64,000 nucleotides of DNA from Collinsella ihumii (GTDB lineage: Bacteria; Actinomycetota; Coriobacteriia; Coriobacteriales; Coriobacteriaceae), in assembly GCF_900046475.1 (NCBI RefSeq), contig NZ_FCOU01000003.1, forward strand, positions 407,713 through 471,712, given 5' to 3'. This document shows positions 54,181-61,979 of this stretch, piece after piece. Below the pieces are notes generated by a model. The model saw only the letters and a program-made list of their open reading frames with translations, had not been told where the DNA came from and searched no databases. How positions within the stretch are numbered: the first letter of the stretch is position 1; each line of letters begins with the position of its first letter. The position numbers and the translations under genes are program-made.

Positions 54181-54267
54181 CCGATGACACAAAACTGACC
54201 GTTTGGCACGCTAAAGGGGGTCAATAGAAGCTCTTAGCGTGCCAAACTGCCCGTTTTGTGTCATCGG
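54181..54267. repeat. 87-bp inverted repeat upstream of tRNA-Val
   Basis: Arms of 34 bases (54181-54214 and 54234-54267) match at 31 positions around a 19-base spacer. It ends 31 bp before the tRNA. The promoter of the tRNA must lie within or after it; CTATACTT at 54283-54290 is a -10 candidate. Confidence 0.75.
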
Positions 54268-54298
54268 CCCCATCCCTTTGCGCTATACTTACCCCCAC

Positions 54299-54374
54299 GG
54301 GCGATTGGCGCAACGGTTAGCGCAGGTGCTTTACACGCACAAGGCTGGGGGTTCGAATCCCTCATCGCCCACCA
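54299..54374 (+). tRNA. tRNA-Val (anticodon TAC)
   Basis: Seventy-six bases with encoded CCA: acceptor GGGCGAT/ATCGCCC, anticodon loop TTTACAC giving anticodon TAC (reads GUA/GUR valine codons), T-arm GGTTCGAATCC. The first anticodon-stem pair is a mismatch. Confidence 0.95.
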
Positions 54375-54740
54375 CTTGGTTGTTACGGTCCCAGCAAAGG
54401 GACCGTTTCTTTATCGGGCCCCTTACAGAGGGATTCGAACCCGAAGGGCCTCATGGTGAGCAAAGCGCGTAAGCGTCTTTGCCACCATGAGTCGCAAGGC
54501 GGGCGCACGCCCGCCGCAGCGGGAGGTCGCTCGCGGAGCGAGCGGCCGACATCCCTCATCGCCCACCACTTGGCTGTTTCGGTCCCAGCGATGGGACCGT
54601 TTCTTGTTTGAGCCCGTCTCAGAGGGATTCGAACCCCGTTGGGGGCGCGGAGCTGAGCAAATGCGTTGAGCATTTGCCAGCGAAGCGCGCAAGGACGCCG
54701 CAGGCGTCCGCAGCGGGAGGTCGCGCGAAGCGCGGCCGAC
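54357..54740. repeat. Two tandem units starting with the tRNA-Val 3' end
   Basis: A 23-bp sequence comprising the last 18 bases of tRNA-Val plus TTGG-type flank recurs at 54551-54573. The following about 190 bp are also duplicated: hairpin CGGTCCC/GGGACCG, GAGGGATTCGAACCC, GAGCAAA...TTTGC, and GGGAGGTCGC...CGGCCGACATCC. Units are 54357-54550 and 54551-54740. The second unit has no complete tRNA. Confidence 0.8.
54386..54412 (+). terminator. Terminator of tRNA-Val
   Basis: CGGTCCC (54386-54392) and GGGACCG (54399-54405) followed by TTTCTTT; duplicated in the second tandem unit. Confidence 0.8.
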
Positions 54741-54838
54741 ATCCACAAGACGTCGGCCGCGAGCGCTTCCGCCGTGCCCGAGCACGCCCAGTGGATCCAC
54801 GACCTGAGTGCACGGCTCGCAACAGGGTCCGGAACGGA

Positions 54839-54910
54839 TATTTTGGGGCTGGGTCGTTATTATCCAAGGCAGTGCGCTGTGCCGCCTTGGGTGATAACGA
54901 CCCCAAAATA
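54839..54910. repeat. Palindromic element downstream of argD
   Basis: TATTTTGGGG...TCGTTATTATCCAAGGC (54839-54870) is inverted at 54884-54910 with a five-base bulge and two mismatches. It lies 20 bp after the argD stop and could also act as its terminator. Confidence 0.65.
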
Positions 54911-54929
54911 CCAGCTCCGAATGTACGCG

Positions 54930-56213
54930 CTATGCCAGCACGCGCGTCAAGCCCTCCACCAGGGCATCGGCTTCCGCCTCGCCGCAGATAAGCGGCGGCA
55001 GGAAGCGCAGCGTGTGGGCGCCGGTCGCGTTGATCACGAAGCCGGCGTCGAGCATCTTGGCCACGACGTCGTGGGCATCGCCCACCGCCTCGTCCAGGTC
55101 GCAACCAATCATCAGGCCACTGCCGCGCACCTCAACCACATGCGGCGCGCCTGCGAGCTTCTCGCGCAGATAGCCGCCCACCTGCTCGGCATGCTCGTCG
55201 TACCTGCCGCGCGTCAGCTCGCACAGCACGGCGCATGCTGCGGCAACAGCCAGACAGCTGCCGCCGAAGGTCGTGCCGTGGTCGCCCGGGCGAAACACGT
55301 CCGCGATCTCCTTCTTGGCCACGCAGGCTCCCGCGGGCACGCCGCCCGCGATGCCCTTGGCCAAGCTCATGATATCCGGCTCGACCCCGTAGGTCTGGAA
55401 GGCGAAGGGCTTTCCCGAACGGAAGATGCCCGTCTGCACCTCATCGGCGATGAGCACGCCGCCCACACCGTGCACGAGCTCGGCCGCGGCCTCCATGAAC
55501 TCCTGCGTGAGCGGATGCACGCCGGACTCGCCCTGGATGGGCTCGAGCAGGACCGCGCAGATCTCGCTGCCGTAGCGCTCGAAGATCCCGCGGAGCTCGT
55601 CCACGTCATTCGGCGTGCAGGCGACAAATCCGCCGGGCAGCGGCTTGAAGCTGTCCTGCAGGCGGTCCTGCATGGTTGCGGCGATGGTCTCGAGCGTGCG
55701 CCCGTGGAAGCTGCCGCGCAGCGCCACGATGGTGTTGCCGCCGTTGCCGGCGCGCTTGGCGTACAGGCGCGCAAGCTTCATCGAGCCCTCGTTGGCCTCG
55801 GCGCCGGAATTGGCGAAAAACGTCTCCCAGACCTGCTCGCCCTCTGCAGGAGCCGCAGCGGCCAGCAACGCATCGGCATCGCCCGCAACGGCAGCGTCCG
55901 CCACGGCACGGGCGCCGTCCATATCGCCGTTCGCAAGCTTGGACAAAAGCGCCGCAACCTCGCCGCGGTGCTCGATATAGAAGTAATTGGACACGTGCAG
56001 CAGCTGCTCCGCCTGCGTGCGCAGCGCATCCGTGAGCACGGGATGGGCGTGCCCCAGGCAGCACACGCCGATACCTGCCAGAAAGTCCAGGTACTCGCGG
56101 CCGGCGTCGTCGACCAGCGTCATGCCGTGGCCCGATACGAAATCGACCTCCGAGCGGCCGAACGTATGCATCACGTACGAAGACTCAAGCGCCTTCTGCG
56201 TAGAAAGAGACAT
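54930..56213 (-). CDS. argD: Acetylornithine aminotransferase
   Basis: The 427-residue class III PLP aminotransferase has FLAGIGVCCLGHAHP early, SFHGRTLETIAATM, LIADEVQTGIFRSGKPFAFQTYGVEPDIMSLAKGIAGGVPAGA with the PLP lysine in LAKGI, and GDHGTTFGGSCLA. An insertion at about 105-135 (DMDGARAVADAAVAGDADALLAAAAPAEGEQ) is longer than in E. coli ArgD. It is the last gene of argC-J-B-D and makes N-acetylornithine. Confidence 0.93.
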   Translation of the reverse strand: MSLSTQKALESSYVMHTFGRSEVDFVSGHGMTLVDDAGREYLDFLAGIGVCCLGHAHPVLTDALRTQAEQLLHVSNYFYIEHRGEVAALLSKLANGDMDGARAVADAAVAGDADALLAAAAPAEGEQVWETFFANSGAEANEGSMKLARLYAKRAGNGGNTIVALRGSFHGRTLETIAATMQDRLQDSFKPLPGGFVACTPNDVDELRGIFERYGSEICAVLLEPIQGESGVHPLTQEFMEAAAELVHGVGGVLIADEVQTGIFRSGKPFAFQTYGVEPDIMSLAKGIAGGVPAGACVAKKEIADVFRPGDHGTTFGGSCLAVAAACAVLCELTRGRYDEHAEQVGGYLREKLAGAPHVVEVRGSGLMIGCDLDEAVGDAHDVVAKMLDAGFVINATGAHTLRFLPPLICGEAEADALVEGLTRVLA

Positions 56214-56235
56214 GGTGGTTACCCCTCGCGTTTCC

Positions 56236-57192
56236 CTAGATGTTTTCGGACAGCCGCGCAGCGAACTGCGTCAACGGATGCGGATGCGTGTCCTGCTCAT
56301 ACGCGGTATGCGTCGAATGGATGACGGTTCCGACACCGGCGTCGGTCAGAAGCTCGAGCAGCAGCGAATGCGGCGACGTGCCGTTGATGATATGCGAGCG
56401 GAAGACGCCCGCCTTGAGCGCATGGATGCAGCTCTCGAGCTTGGGGATCATGCCCTTGTCGACCTCGCCGCGCGCGAGCATCTGCTCGGTCTCCTCGAGC
56501 GTCAGGTTGGAGATGAGCGAGTCCTTGTCCGAGAAATCCTCGTACAGGCCGTCGACGTCGGTCAGGAAGATCACCTTGTGCGCATGGACCGCCGCGGCGA
56601 TGTGACCGGCCGCGACGTCGGCGTTGATGTTGAAGAACCCGCCGTCCTCGCCCTGGGCGACCGTGGCCACCACGGGGATGTACTCGTTGTCCATGATGCT
56701 TTCGAGGTAGTCGGCGTTGACGCGAACGATCTTGCCCACACGGCCGAGCTCGGGGTCGAGCTCGCGGGCGACGATGGTCCCGGCGTCCGCGCCCGATACG
56801 CCCACGGCAAGGTTGCCGTGCACGTTGATGGCCGCCACGAGCTCCTGGTTGACCTTGCCGCCCAGCACCTCGCGCACGATCTCCATCGTGGCGTCATCGG
56901 TCACGCGCTGACCGTGCTTGAACTCGACGGGGATGTCGTAGTGCGACAGCGCCTCGTTGATGTCCTTGCCGCCGCCGTGGACGATCACCGGCTTCATGCC
57001 GATGATCTTGAGCAGCACGATGTCGCTCATGACGTCGGCGCGCAGCTCGGAATCGACCATGGCCGCGCCGCCGTACTTGATGACGACGGTCTTACCGGTC
57101 AGGTTCTTGATCCACGGAAGCGCCTCGAACAAAAGCTGGGCGGTTTCCTCGTCGGAACGGGATGCGGAGCGTGAATCGCGTGCGTACTTCAT
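56236..57192 (-). CDS. argB: Acetylglutamate kinase
   Basis: The 318-residue amino-acid kinase has VIKYGGAAM, IGMKPVIVHGGGKDINEAL, GVSGADAG and late KLESCIHALKAGVFRSHIINGTSPHSLLLELLTDAGVGTVI. An N-terminal helix (YARDSRSASRSDEETAQLLFEALPWI) is the type found in arginine-sensitive hexameric enzymes, so feedback inhibition by arginine is likely. It lies 22 bp before argD. Confidence 0.94.
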   Translation of the reverse strand: MKYARDSRSASRSDEETAQLLFEALPWIKNLTGKTVVIKYGGAAMVDSELRADVMSDIVLLKIIGMKPVIVHGGGKDINEALSHYDIPVEFKHGQRVTDDATMEIVREVLGGKVNQELVAAINVHGNLAVGVSGADAGTIVARELDPELGRVGKIVRVNADYLESIMDNEYIPVVATVAQGEDGGFFNINADVAAGHIAAAVHAHKVIFLTDVDGLYEDFSDKDSLISNLTLEETEQMLARGEVDKGMIPKLESCIHALKAGVFRSHIINGTSPHSLLLELLTDAGVGTVIHSTHTAYEQDTHPHPLTQFAARLSENI

Positions 57193-57287
57193 GTGCGGTC
57201 TCTTTCAATAGATGGCCGCCCGCATGACGGGCGGGCGGCCGGCCCCGATGCGGGGCCATGGATGGTTCGGCGAGGGCCGAGTACAGC

Positions 57288-58559
57288 CTATGTGCGGTAG
57301 TCGCCGTTGATGGTGATGTACTCGTGGGTCAAGTCGCACGTCCAGACCGTCGCCGTGCCCTCTCCGGCGCCGAGGTCTGCCGAGATCACGATCTCGGGTG
57401 CCTCGAATCGTCGCAGGGCCTCTTCCTCGTCGAACGGCACCGTCAGTCCCTCGCGGCACACCGGCAGGCCCATGATGTCGATGGAAGTGCGGGTCTGGTC
57501 GAACGCCACGCCGCACTTGCCGAGCGCCGCGGCGATGCGGCCCCAGTTGCAGTCGCGGCCCGCGATGGCGGTCTTCACGAGCGGCGAATTCGCCACCGCG
57601 CGGGCGGCGGTATCCGCATCCTCGTCAGTTGCCGCGCCGGTCACGTTGACGGTCACCAGGCGCGTGGCGCCCTCGCCGTCCGCCGCGATGGCACGCGCCA
57701 GGCTCTCGCACACGACGTGCACGGCGTAGACGAGCTCCTCATAGGCCTCGGTGCCCTCGCGGATGGGCTGCTCATCGCTCGCCGCGGCGCCCGAGGCGAG
57801 CATGATGCAGGTGTCGTTGGTCGACGTGTCGGAGTCGACGGTCACCTTGTTGAAGGTCTGCTTGACGCAGGACGTCAGGATCGTGTGCAACGTCTGCGGC
57901 TCCACCGGCGCATCGGTGGTGATGCAGGCGATCATGGTCGCCATGTTCGGCATGATCATGCCGGACCCCTTGACGCAGCCGCCCACCGTGAACGTGCAGT
58001 CGACGTACTCGAGCACGCCGCTCTCGTAGGTCACCGCGAGCTCTTTGGGATGCGTGTCGGTGGTCATGATGGCGCGCGCCATGTCGGCTCCGCCGGCCAC
58101 GGAGAGCTGGTCGTATGCCGCGGGGATGCCCGTCTCGAACGGCGCGATGTCGAGCTGCTGGCCGATGACGCCCGTCGAGGCGACGAGCACCTGGTCAGAG
58201 GTGCACCCGACCACCTGCGACACGATGTCGCAGGTCTCGCGCGCTACGGCGAGACCGGGTTCGCCGGTCGCCGCGTTGGCGTTTCCGGAGTTGATCGCCA
58301 CGGCCTGCACGCGGCCAAAGCCCTTATCGGGACCGCCCAGATGCTCGCGGCTGACGGTCACCGGCGCCGCGCAGAACCGGTTCGTGGTGAACACGCCCGC
58401 AGCGCTTGCCGGCTTGTCGGCCACGATGAGGGCAAAGTCGGCACGCTCCGGGTTCTTGCGGAACCCCGCGTGGATGCCCGCGGCCTTGAAGCCCCGAGCG
58501 CTCGTCACGCCTCCCCCGGGGATAGCGCGCAGTCGTGTGTCAAAGGCATCGACATTCAT
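57288..58559 (-). CDS. argJ: Bifunctional glutamate N-acetyltransferase / ornithine acetyltransferase
   Basis: The 423-residue protein has GGVTSARGFKAAGIHAGFRK, AVAINSGNANAATGEPG, and the self-cleavage site in GSGMIMPNMATMIACITTDA, where Thr after MA is the expected nucleophile. It ends with DLTHEYITINGDYRT. It recycles the acetyl group in arginine synthesis. A GAGGAG site stands ten bases before the ATG at 58559. Confidence 0.95.
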   Translation of the reverse strand: MNVDAFDTRLRAIPGGGVTSARGFKAAGIHAGFRKNPERADFALIVADKPASAAGVFTTNRFCAAPVTVSREHLGGPDKGFGRVQAVAINSGNANAATGEPGLAVARETCDIVSQVVGCTSDQVLVASTGVIGQQLDIAPFETGIPAAYDQLSVAGGADMARAIMTTDTHPKELAVTYESGVLEYVDCTFTVGGCVKGSGMIMPNMATMIACITTDAPVEPQTLHTILTSCVKQTFNKVTVDSDTSTNDTCIMLASGAAASDEQPIREGTEAYEELVYAVHVVCESLARAIAADGEGATRLVTVNVTGAATDEDADTAARAVANSPLVKTAIAGRDCNWGRIAAALGKCGVAFDQTRTSIDIMGLPVCREGLTVPFDEEEALRRFEAPEIVISADLGAGEGTATVWTCDLTHEYITINGDYRT

Positions 58560-58660
58560 GAAGACAGTTCTCCTCGTCCGTCCTGATACTGGCATCAGTG
58601 TAGCGCAGCGCCCTGCGACGCCGCGACCGAATCGACGATCGCGGCGGATGGCCCGCTCGA

Positions 58661-59731
58661 CTACACCGGCAGGGCGCACAGAGGTAGACCGCAGGTCTCG
58701 TCCAGGCCGAGCACGATGTTGGCGCACTGGATTGCCTGGCCGGCAGCACCCTTGCACAGGTTGTCGATAGCCGAGGTGATCACGAGCATGCGGGCGCGGC
58801 CGTTCACCGCAAGGCCGATCTGGCAGGCGTTGGATCCCGCGACGGAGCTCGTCTTGGGGAACTGACCCGCGTCGAGCACGCGCACGAACGGGCTGCCCTC
58901 GTAGAAGGCGCGATAGCGCGCGACGGCGTCCTCGGTGGTGAGCGTGTCGGCGACCTCGGGAGCAAGCGGGATGTTCACCGTGGACAGCAGCCCGCGCTTG
59001 AGCGGGGCGAGATGCGGCGTGAACACCACGCGGTCTTCAAGGCCGAGGATCTGCTCGATCTCGGGCGTGTGGCGATGCTTGCACACGCCGTAGGCCTCGA
59101 CGTTCTCGTCGGCGCTGCAGTAGTGCGTGCGCGCGTTGGCGGACTTGCCCGCACCGGTCACGCCCGAGATGGCGTCGACGACGACCGAGGAGCCCTCCGC
59201 CATCCATCCGGCCTGGATCGCCGGATACGCGCCGAGCGACGTCGCCGTGGGATAGCAGCCCGCGCAGGCCACGAGCACCGCTTCGCCCGCGGCACGGCTC
59301 GCAGCGGCCCGCGCAAGGTCGGCCGCGAACAGCTCGGGCAGGCCGAACGCGCGCGTCTTCAGCAGCTCGGGCGAGGTGTGCTGCGTGTTGTACCACACCT
59401 CGTAGACCGCAGGGTCGGACAGGCGGAAGTCAGCGGAGAGGTCGAACACGCTCACGCCGGCCTTGAGCAGACCGGGCGCCGCAGCGAGGGCGGCTGTGTG
59501 CGGAACGGCCAGGAAGACCGCGTCGCACGCCGTGAGCAACGGGTTGTCATGCGTCGTGAACTCCAGGTCGCTCACGCCGGCGAACGCGGGATACACGTCG
59601 ACGAGCTTCTGGCCGGCGTCGGCGTTGGACGTGATAGCGACGAGCTTGAACTGCGGATGCCCCAGCAGCAGGCGGACAAGCTCGATTCCCGCATATCCCG
59701 CTGCTCCCACGACTCCAACCCGATAGGCCAT
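58661..59731 (-). CDS. argC: N-acetyl-gamma-glutamyl-phosphate reductase
   Basis: The 356-residue NADP-dependent reductase has VGVVGAAGYAGIELVRLLLGHP at the N-terminus, the catalytic Cys in VACAGCYPTATSLGAYP and later HRHTPEIEQIL and DNLCKGAAGQAIQCANI. It is the first gene of the arginine operon. GGAG precedes the ATG at 59731, and two direct AATGCATAT repeats lie 17-46 bp upstream. Confidence 0.95.
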   Translation of the reverse strand: MAYRVGVVGAAGYAGIELVRLLLGHPQFKLVAITSNADAGQKLVDVYPAFAGVSDLEFTTHDNPLLTACDAVFLAVPHTAALAAAPGLLKAGVSVFDLSADFRLSDPAVYEVWYNTQHTSPELLKTRAFGLPELFAADLARAAASRAAGEAVLVACAGCYPTATSLGAYPAIQAGWMAEGSSVVVDAISGVTGAGKSANARTHYCSADENVEAYGVCKHRHTPEIEQILGLEDRVVFTPHLAPLKRGLLSTVNIPLAPEVADTLTTEDAVARYRAFYEGSPFVRVLDAGQFPKTSSVAGSNACQIGLAVNGRARMLVITSAIDNLCKGAAGQAIQCANIVLGLDETCGLPLCALPV

Positions 59732-59747
59732 ACGACGTCATCTCCAA

Positions 59748-59777
59748 AATGCATATTCTTGGCCTGAAAATGCATAT
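59748..59777 (-). promoter_or_regulatory. Candidate ARG box pair upstream of argC
   Basis: AATGCATAT occurs at 59748-59756 and 59769-59777, 21 bp apart (two helical turns). Actinobacterial ArgR sites contain spaced TGCAT elements, so this is a plausible arginine repressor operator. Confidence 0.5.
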
Positions 59778-59880
59778 ATCCGCATCTTCAATCCCTATTC
59801 ATTGAGCAAGTTGAGACAATAGCACTCCGATTATGAGAAGGGCGGCAGTTTTTCACAGGATACATTCTCGCAACACAGCA

Positions 59881-59966
59881 TGGTGCTTTTAGGGACAGGT
59901 GATTTTTGTTCATGCCGGCGCGACGGCGCCGGCATGAACAAAAATCACCTGTCCCTAAAAGCACCA
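59881..59966. repeat. Perfect 41-bp inverted repeat
   Basis: Two perfectly complementary 41-base arms (59881-59921, 59926-59966) flank a 4-base loop. The arm contains AGGGACAGGTGATTTTTGTT and CATGCCGGCGC. No T-tract follows and no gene is inside. Confidence 0.95.
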
Positions 59967-60026
59967 TCTATGGGCTGGAACGAACCCGTCCCCCCATGAC
60001 CTGCCAGAGAGGCCGCACTCCGTGGG

Positions 60027-60241
60027 GAAAGTGGCTAGAAATTTCTGTTTTGCTGTAGCCAAGCCAGGATGGAGGGGTCGGAAGCCCGCCGTCGGCACCG
60101 GTTTCTCCCCGGAAGCACCCGATCTGCGCATTTTGAGGTCCAGAAACCGGCTTCGCAGCCGGTCAATGCAGCTAAAACGGCTTATCTGGACATCTCTGCC
60201 GCACCCGGCTTACAGCAAAACAGAAATTTCTAGCCACTTTC
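60027..60241. repeat. MITE-like element, copy B
   Basis: A 215-bp element with perfect 31-bp terminal inverted repeats (60027-60057, 60211-60241). Its interior matches the inverted interior of copy A (9882-10092) at roughly four of five positions. It lies between the argC promoter and the stop of the first PPOX gene. Confidence 0.88.
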
Positions 60242-60304
60242 GCCGGAAGAGGGTGCGGCCGGGGAGGCGCAGGGCGCTCCTGATCGGAATTGGCCAGCGT
60301 TTTC

Positions 60305-60724
60305 CTAGAAAGCGATGCGGCGCTCGCTGCCGTCGATGTCGCAGAAGCGTGCAATGCCGTCCGACACGCTGAAGAACGCGAGCCTACCGTCATGAGCCGA
60401 TTCATGCGCCTCGCCGATACCGACCATGTGCGCAAAGCCCGCCTGGCGCACCTCCTCACTCACCTGGGCGTCGTCCGCGAGGTTCGCCCTGCCGGACACC
60501 ACGATCCAATACGCCCCGGGCTTCCAGCCGGAAAGCTCGAATTTGGGATGAGCGGACAGTTCGCGCCATACATCCTTGTCGCGCGACGTGACGAACCACA
60601 GCTTGCCCGCGTCCACGCATGCAAACGAAAACGGGCGCACGCGCGGCTGCTCGGCATCGTGCTCGTCGATAGTCGCCAAGAACCACGCGGGGATCCCCGT
60701 CAGATAGCCAACGATCTCGTCCAT
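60305..60724 (-). CDS. Pyridoxamine 5'-phosphate oxidase-fold protein (1)
   Basis: The 139-residue protein begins MDEIVGYLTGIPAWFLATIDEHDAEQPRVRPFSFACVDAGKLWFVTSRDKDVWREL, the split-barrel flavin-binding pattern of small PPOX-family proteins. They bind FMN or F420 or merely related cofactors; the reaction is unknown. It starts 20 bp after a paralogous gene. AGGAGG precedes the ATG at 60724. Confidence 0.85.
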   Translation of the reverse strand: MDEIVGYLTGIPAWFLATIDEHDAEQPRVRPFSFACVDAGKLWFVTSRDKDVWRELSAHPKFELSGWKPGAYWIVVSGRANLADDAQVSEEVRQAGFAHMVGIGEAHESAHDGRLAFFSVSDGIARFCDIDGSERRIAF

Positions 60725-60744
60725 GGTAGACCTCCTGTACTTCT

Positions 60745-61158
60745 CTACAGCTCGAGCGGCTTCCACTCGTCATGGTTGCAGATCCACGCCTGCGGATCCT
60801 CCACGCTGAAAAACACGAGCGTCGGGTCGTCCGGGCCGTCGTAGTGCTCGCCGAGGCCCTCGAGATGCCTCCAGCCCGCCTCGCGCACGTCCGCTGCCGC
60901 CCGGTCCTCCAGCCCGGCGCGCCCGCGGAGGATGAGCCAGCCATGACCCGGCCACCACGCCGTCGCCTCGAAGCGCTGGTTCTGCAGCAGCTCCTCCCAC
61001 ACGTCCTTGGTCGTCGCGGTGCAGAACCAGAGCTTTCCGTCCTGAATCGCCGCGAACGAGAACGGGCGCACGTGCGGCTGATCGTCCACGCTGGTCGCCA
61101 GGTACCATGCTGGAATGGACGTCAGGTACTGGAGCGTCGTCTGCAATCCGTCCGACAT
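60745..61158 (-). CDS. Pyridoxamine 5'-phosphate oxidase-fold protein (2)
   Basis: The 137-residue paralogue of the next gene downstream shares IPAWYLATSVDDQPHVRPFSFAAIQDGKLWFCTATTKDVWEEL. The C-terminal halves diverge (GLGEHYDGPDDPTLVFFSVEDPQAWICNHDEWKPLEL), so the pair probably arose by tandem duplication with specialisation. It lies 17 bp after ecfT in the same direction. Confidence 0.85.
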   Translation of the reverse strand: MSDGLQTTLQYLTSIPAWYLATSVDDQPHVRPFSFAAIQDGKLWFCTATTKDVWEELLQNQRFEATAWWPGHGWLILRGRAGLEDRAAADVREAGWRHLEGLGEHYDGPDDPTLVFFSVEDPQAWICNHDEWKPLEL

Positions 61159-61175
61159 ATTCGATCACACCTTTC

Positions 61176-61979
61176 CTATCCTGCAATAACGCCGATTGCT
61201 ACCACGCAGGCGCCCAGGGCCGCCAATATCGCCGCGGCGACGCCGTCGCACGCCCGATACCGCAGCGGATGCAGGCGCGTGCGCCCGGCCTCGCCGTGAT
61301 AGCAGCGCGCCTCCATGGCGGCCGACAGCGTCTCGGCATGCCTGAAGATGCTCGCGAACAGCGGGATCGATATGCTCGAGAGCATGCGGACGCTGCCGAG
61401 CGGACCGGCCGTCACGTGCGCGCCGCGGCTGATCTGGGCGCGATAGGTGCACATGAGCTCCGTGGCGAACTGGGGCATGAAGCGCAGCGCGATGCCGAGC
61501 ATCATGCCGAGCTCATGCGCCGGCAGGCCGATGCGCGCGAACGGGGCGAGCAGGCGCTCGACGGCGCAGGTGAGGTCGAGCGTCATCGTCGTCATGGTCA
61601 CCAGGCTCATGCCGCACATCATGAGCAGCATGCGCGCCGCCATGAACGCGCACGAGCGCAGGCTCCCCTCGCTGATTTGGAACGGGCCCAGCGCGGCCAG
61701 GACGCGACCGCTGTGATTGGTCAGGAGGTTGAGCGCGGCGACCACCAAGACGATGGCGAGCAAGGGCGCCAGCGAGCGCAGGGCGCGGCCGGAGGGGATG
61801 CGCGCCGCGCCGTAGAGCGCCGCGATGAACACCGCGATGGCCCCGAGCGCGACGAAACTGCGCGCAAGCAGGGCGATCAGCAGAAACACGATGCCGCCGA
61901 GCAGTTTGGTGCGCGGGTCGAGACGATGCAGCGCGCTGTCGCCCGGATAGTAGCTGCCGAAGGAGAAGACCTCGTTCAT
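61176..61979 (-). CDS. ecfT: ECF transporter transmembrane component EcfT
   Basis: The 267-residue membrane protein starts FSFGSYYPGDSALHRLDPRTKLLGGIVFLLIALL and has the two coupling-helix Ala-Arg motifs, seen here as MEARCYHGEAGRTRL near 225. It couples the ATPase to the substrate-binding S component. It overlaps the ATPase stop by 4 bp. Confidence 0.93.
   Translation of the reverse strand: MNEVFSFGSYYPGDSALHRLDPRTKLLGGIVFLLIALLARSFVALGAIAVFIAALYGAARIPSGRALRSLAPLLAIVLVVAALNLLTNHSGRVLAALGPFQISEGSLRSCAFMAARMLLMMCGMSLVTMTTMTLDLTCAVERLLAPFARIGLPAHELGMMLGIALRFMPQFATELMCTYRAQISRGAHVTAGPLGSVRMLSSISIPLFASIFRHAETLSAAMEARCYHGEAGRTRLHPLRYRACDGVAAAILAALGACVVAIGVIAG

Noticed and set aside
54420-54700. 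Two extra minus-strand tRNAs suggested by GATTCGAACCC
   Set aside because: Only a T-arm-like fragment is present; no acceptor, D-arm or anticodon arm can be folded around it.
54357-54740. CRISPR array
   Set aside because: Only two long (about 190 bp) tandem units, no short regularly spaced repeats, and no cas genes in the window.
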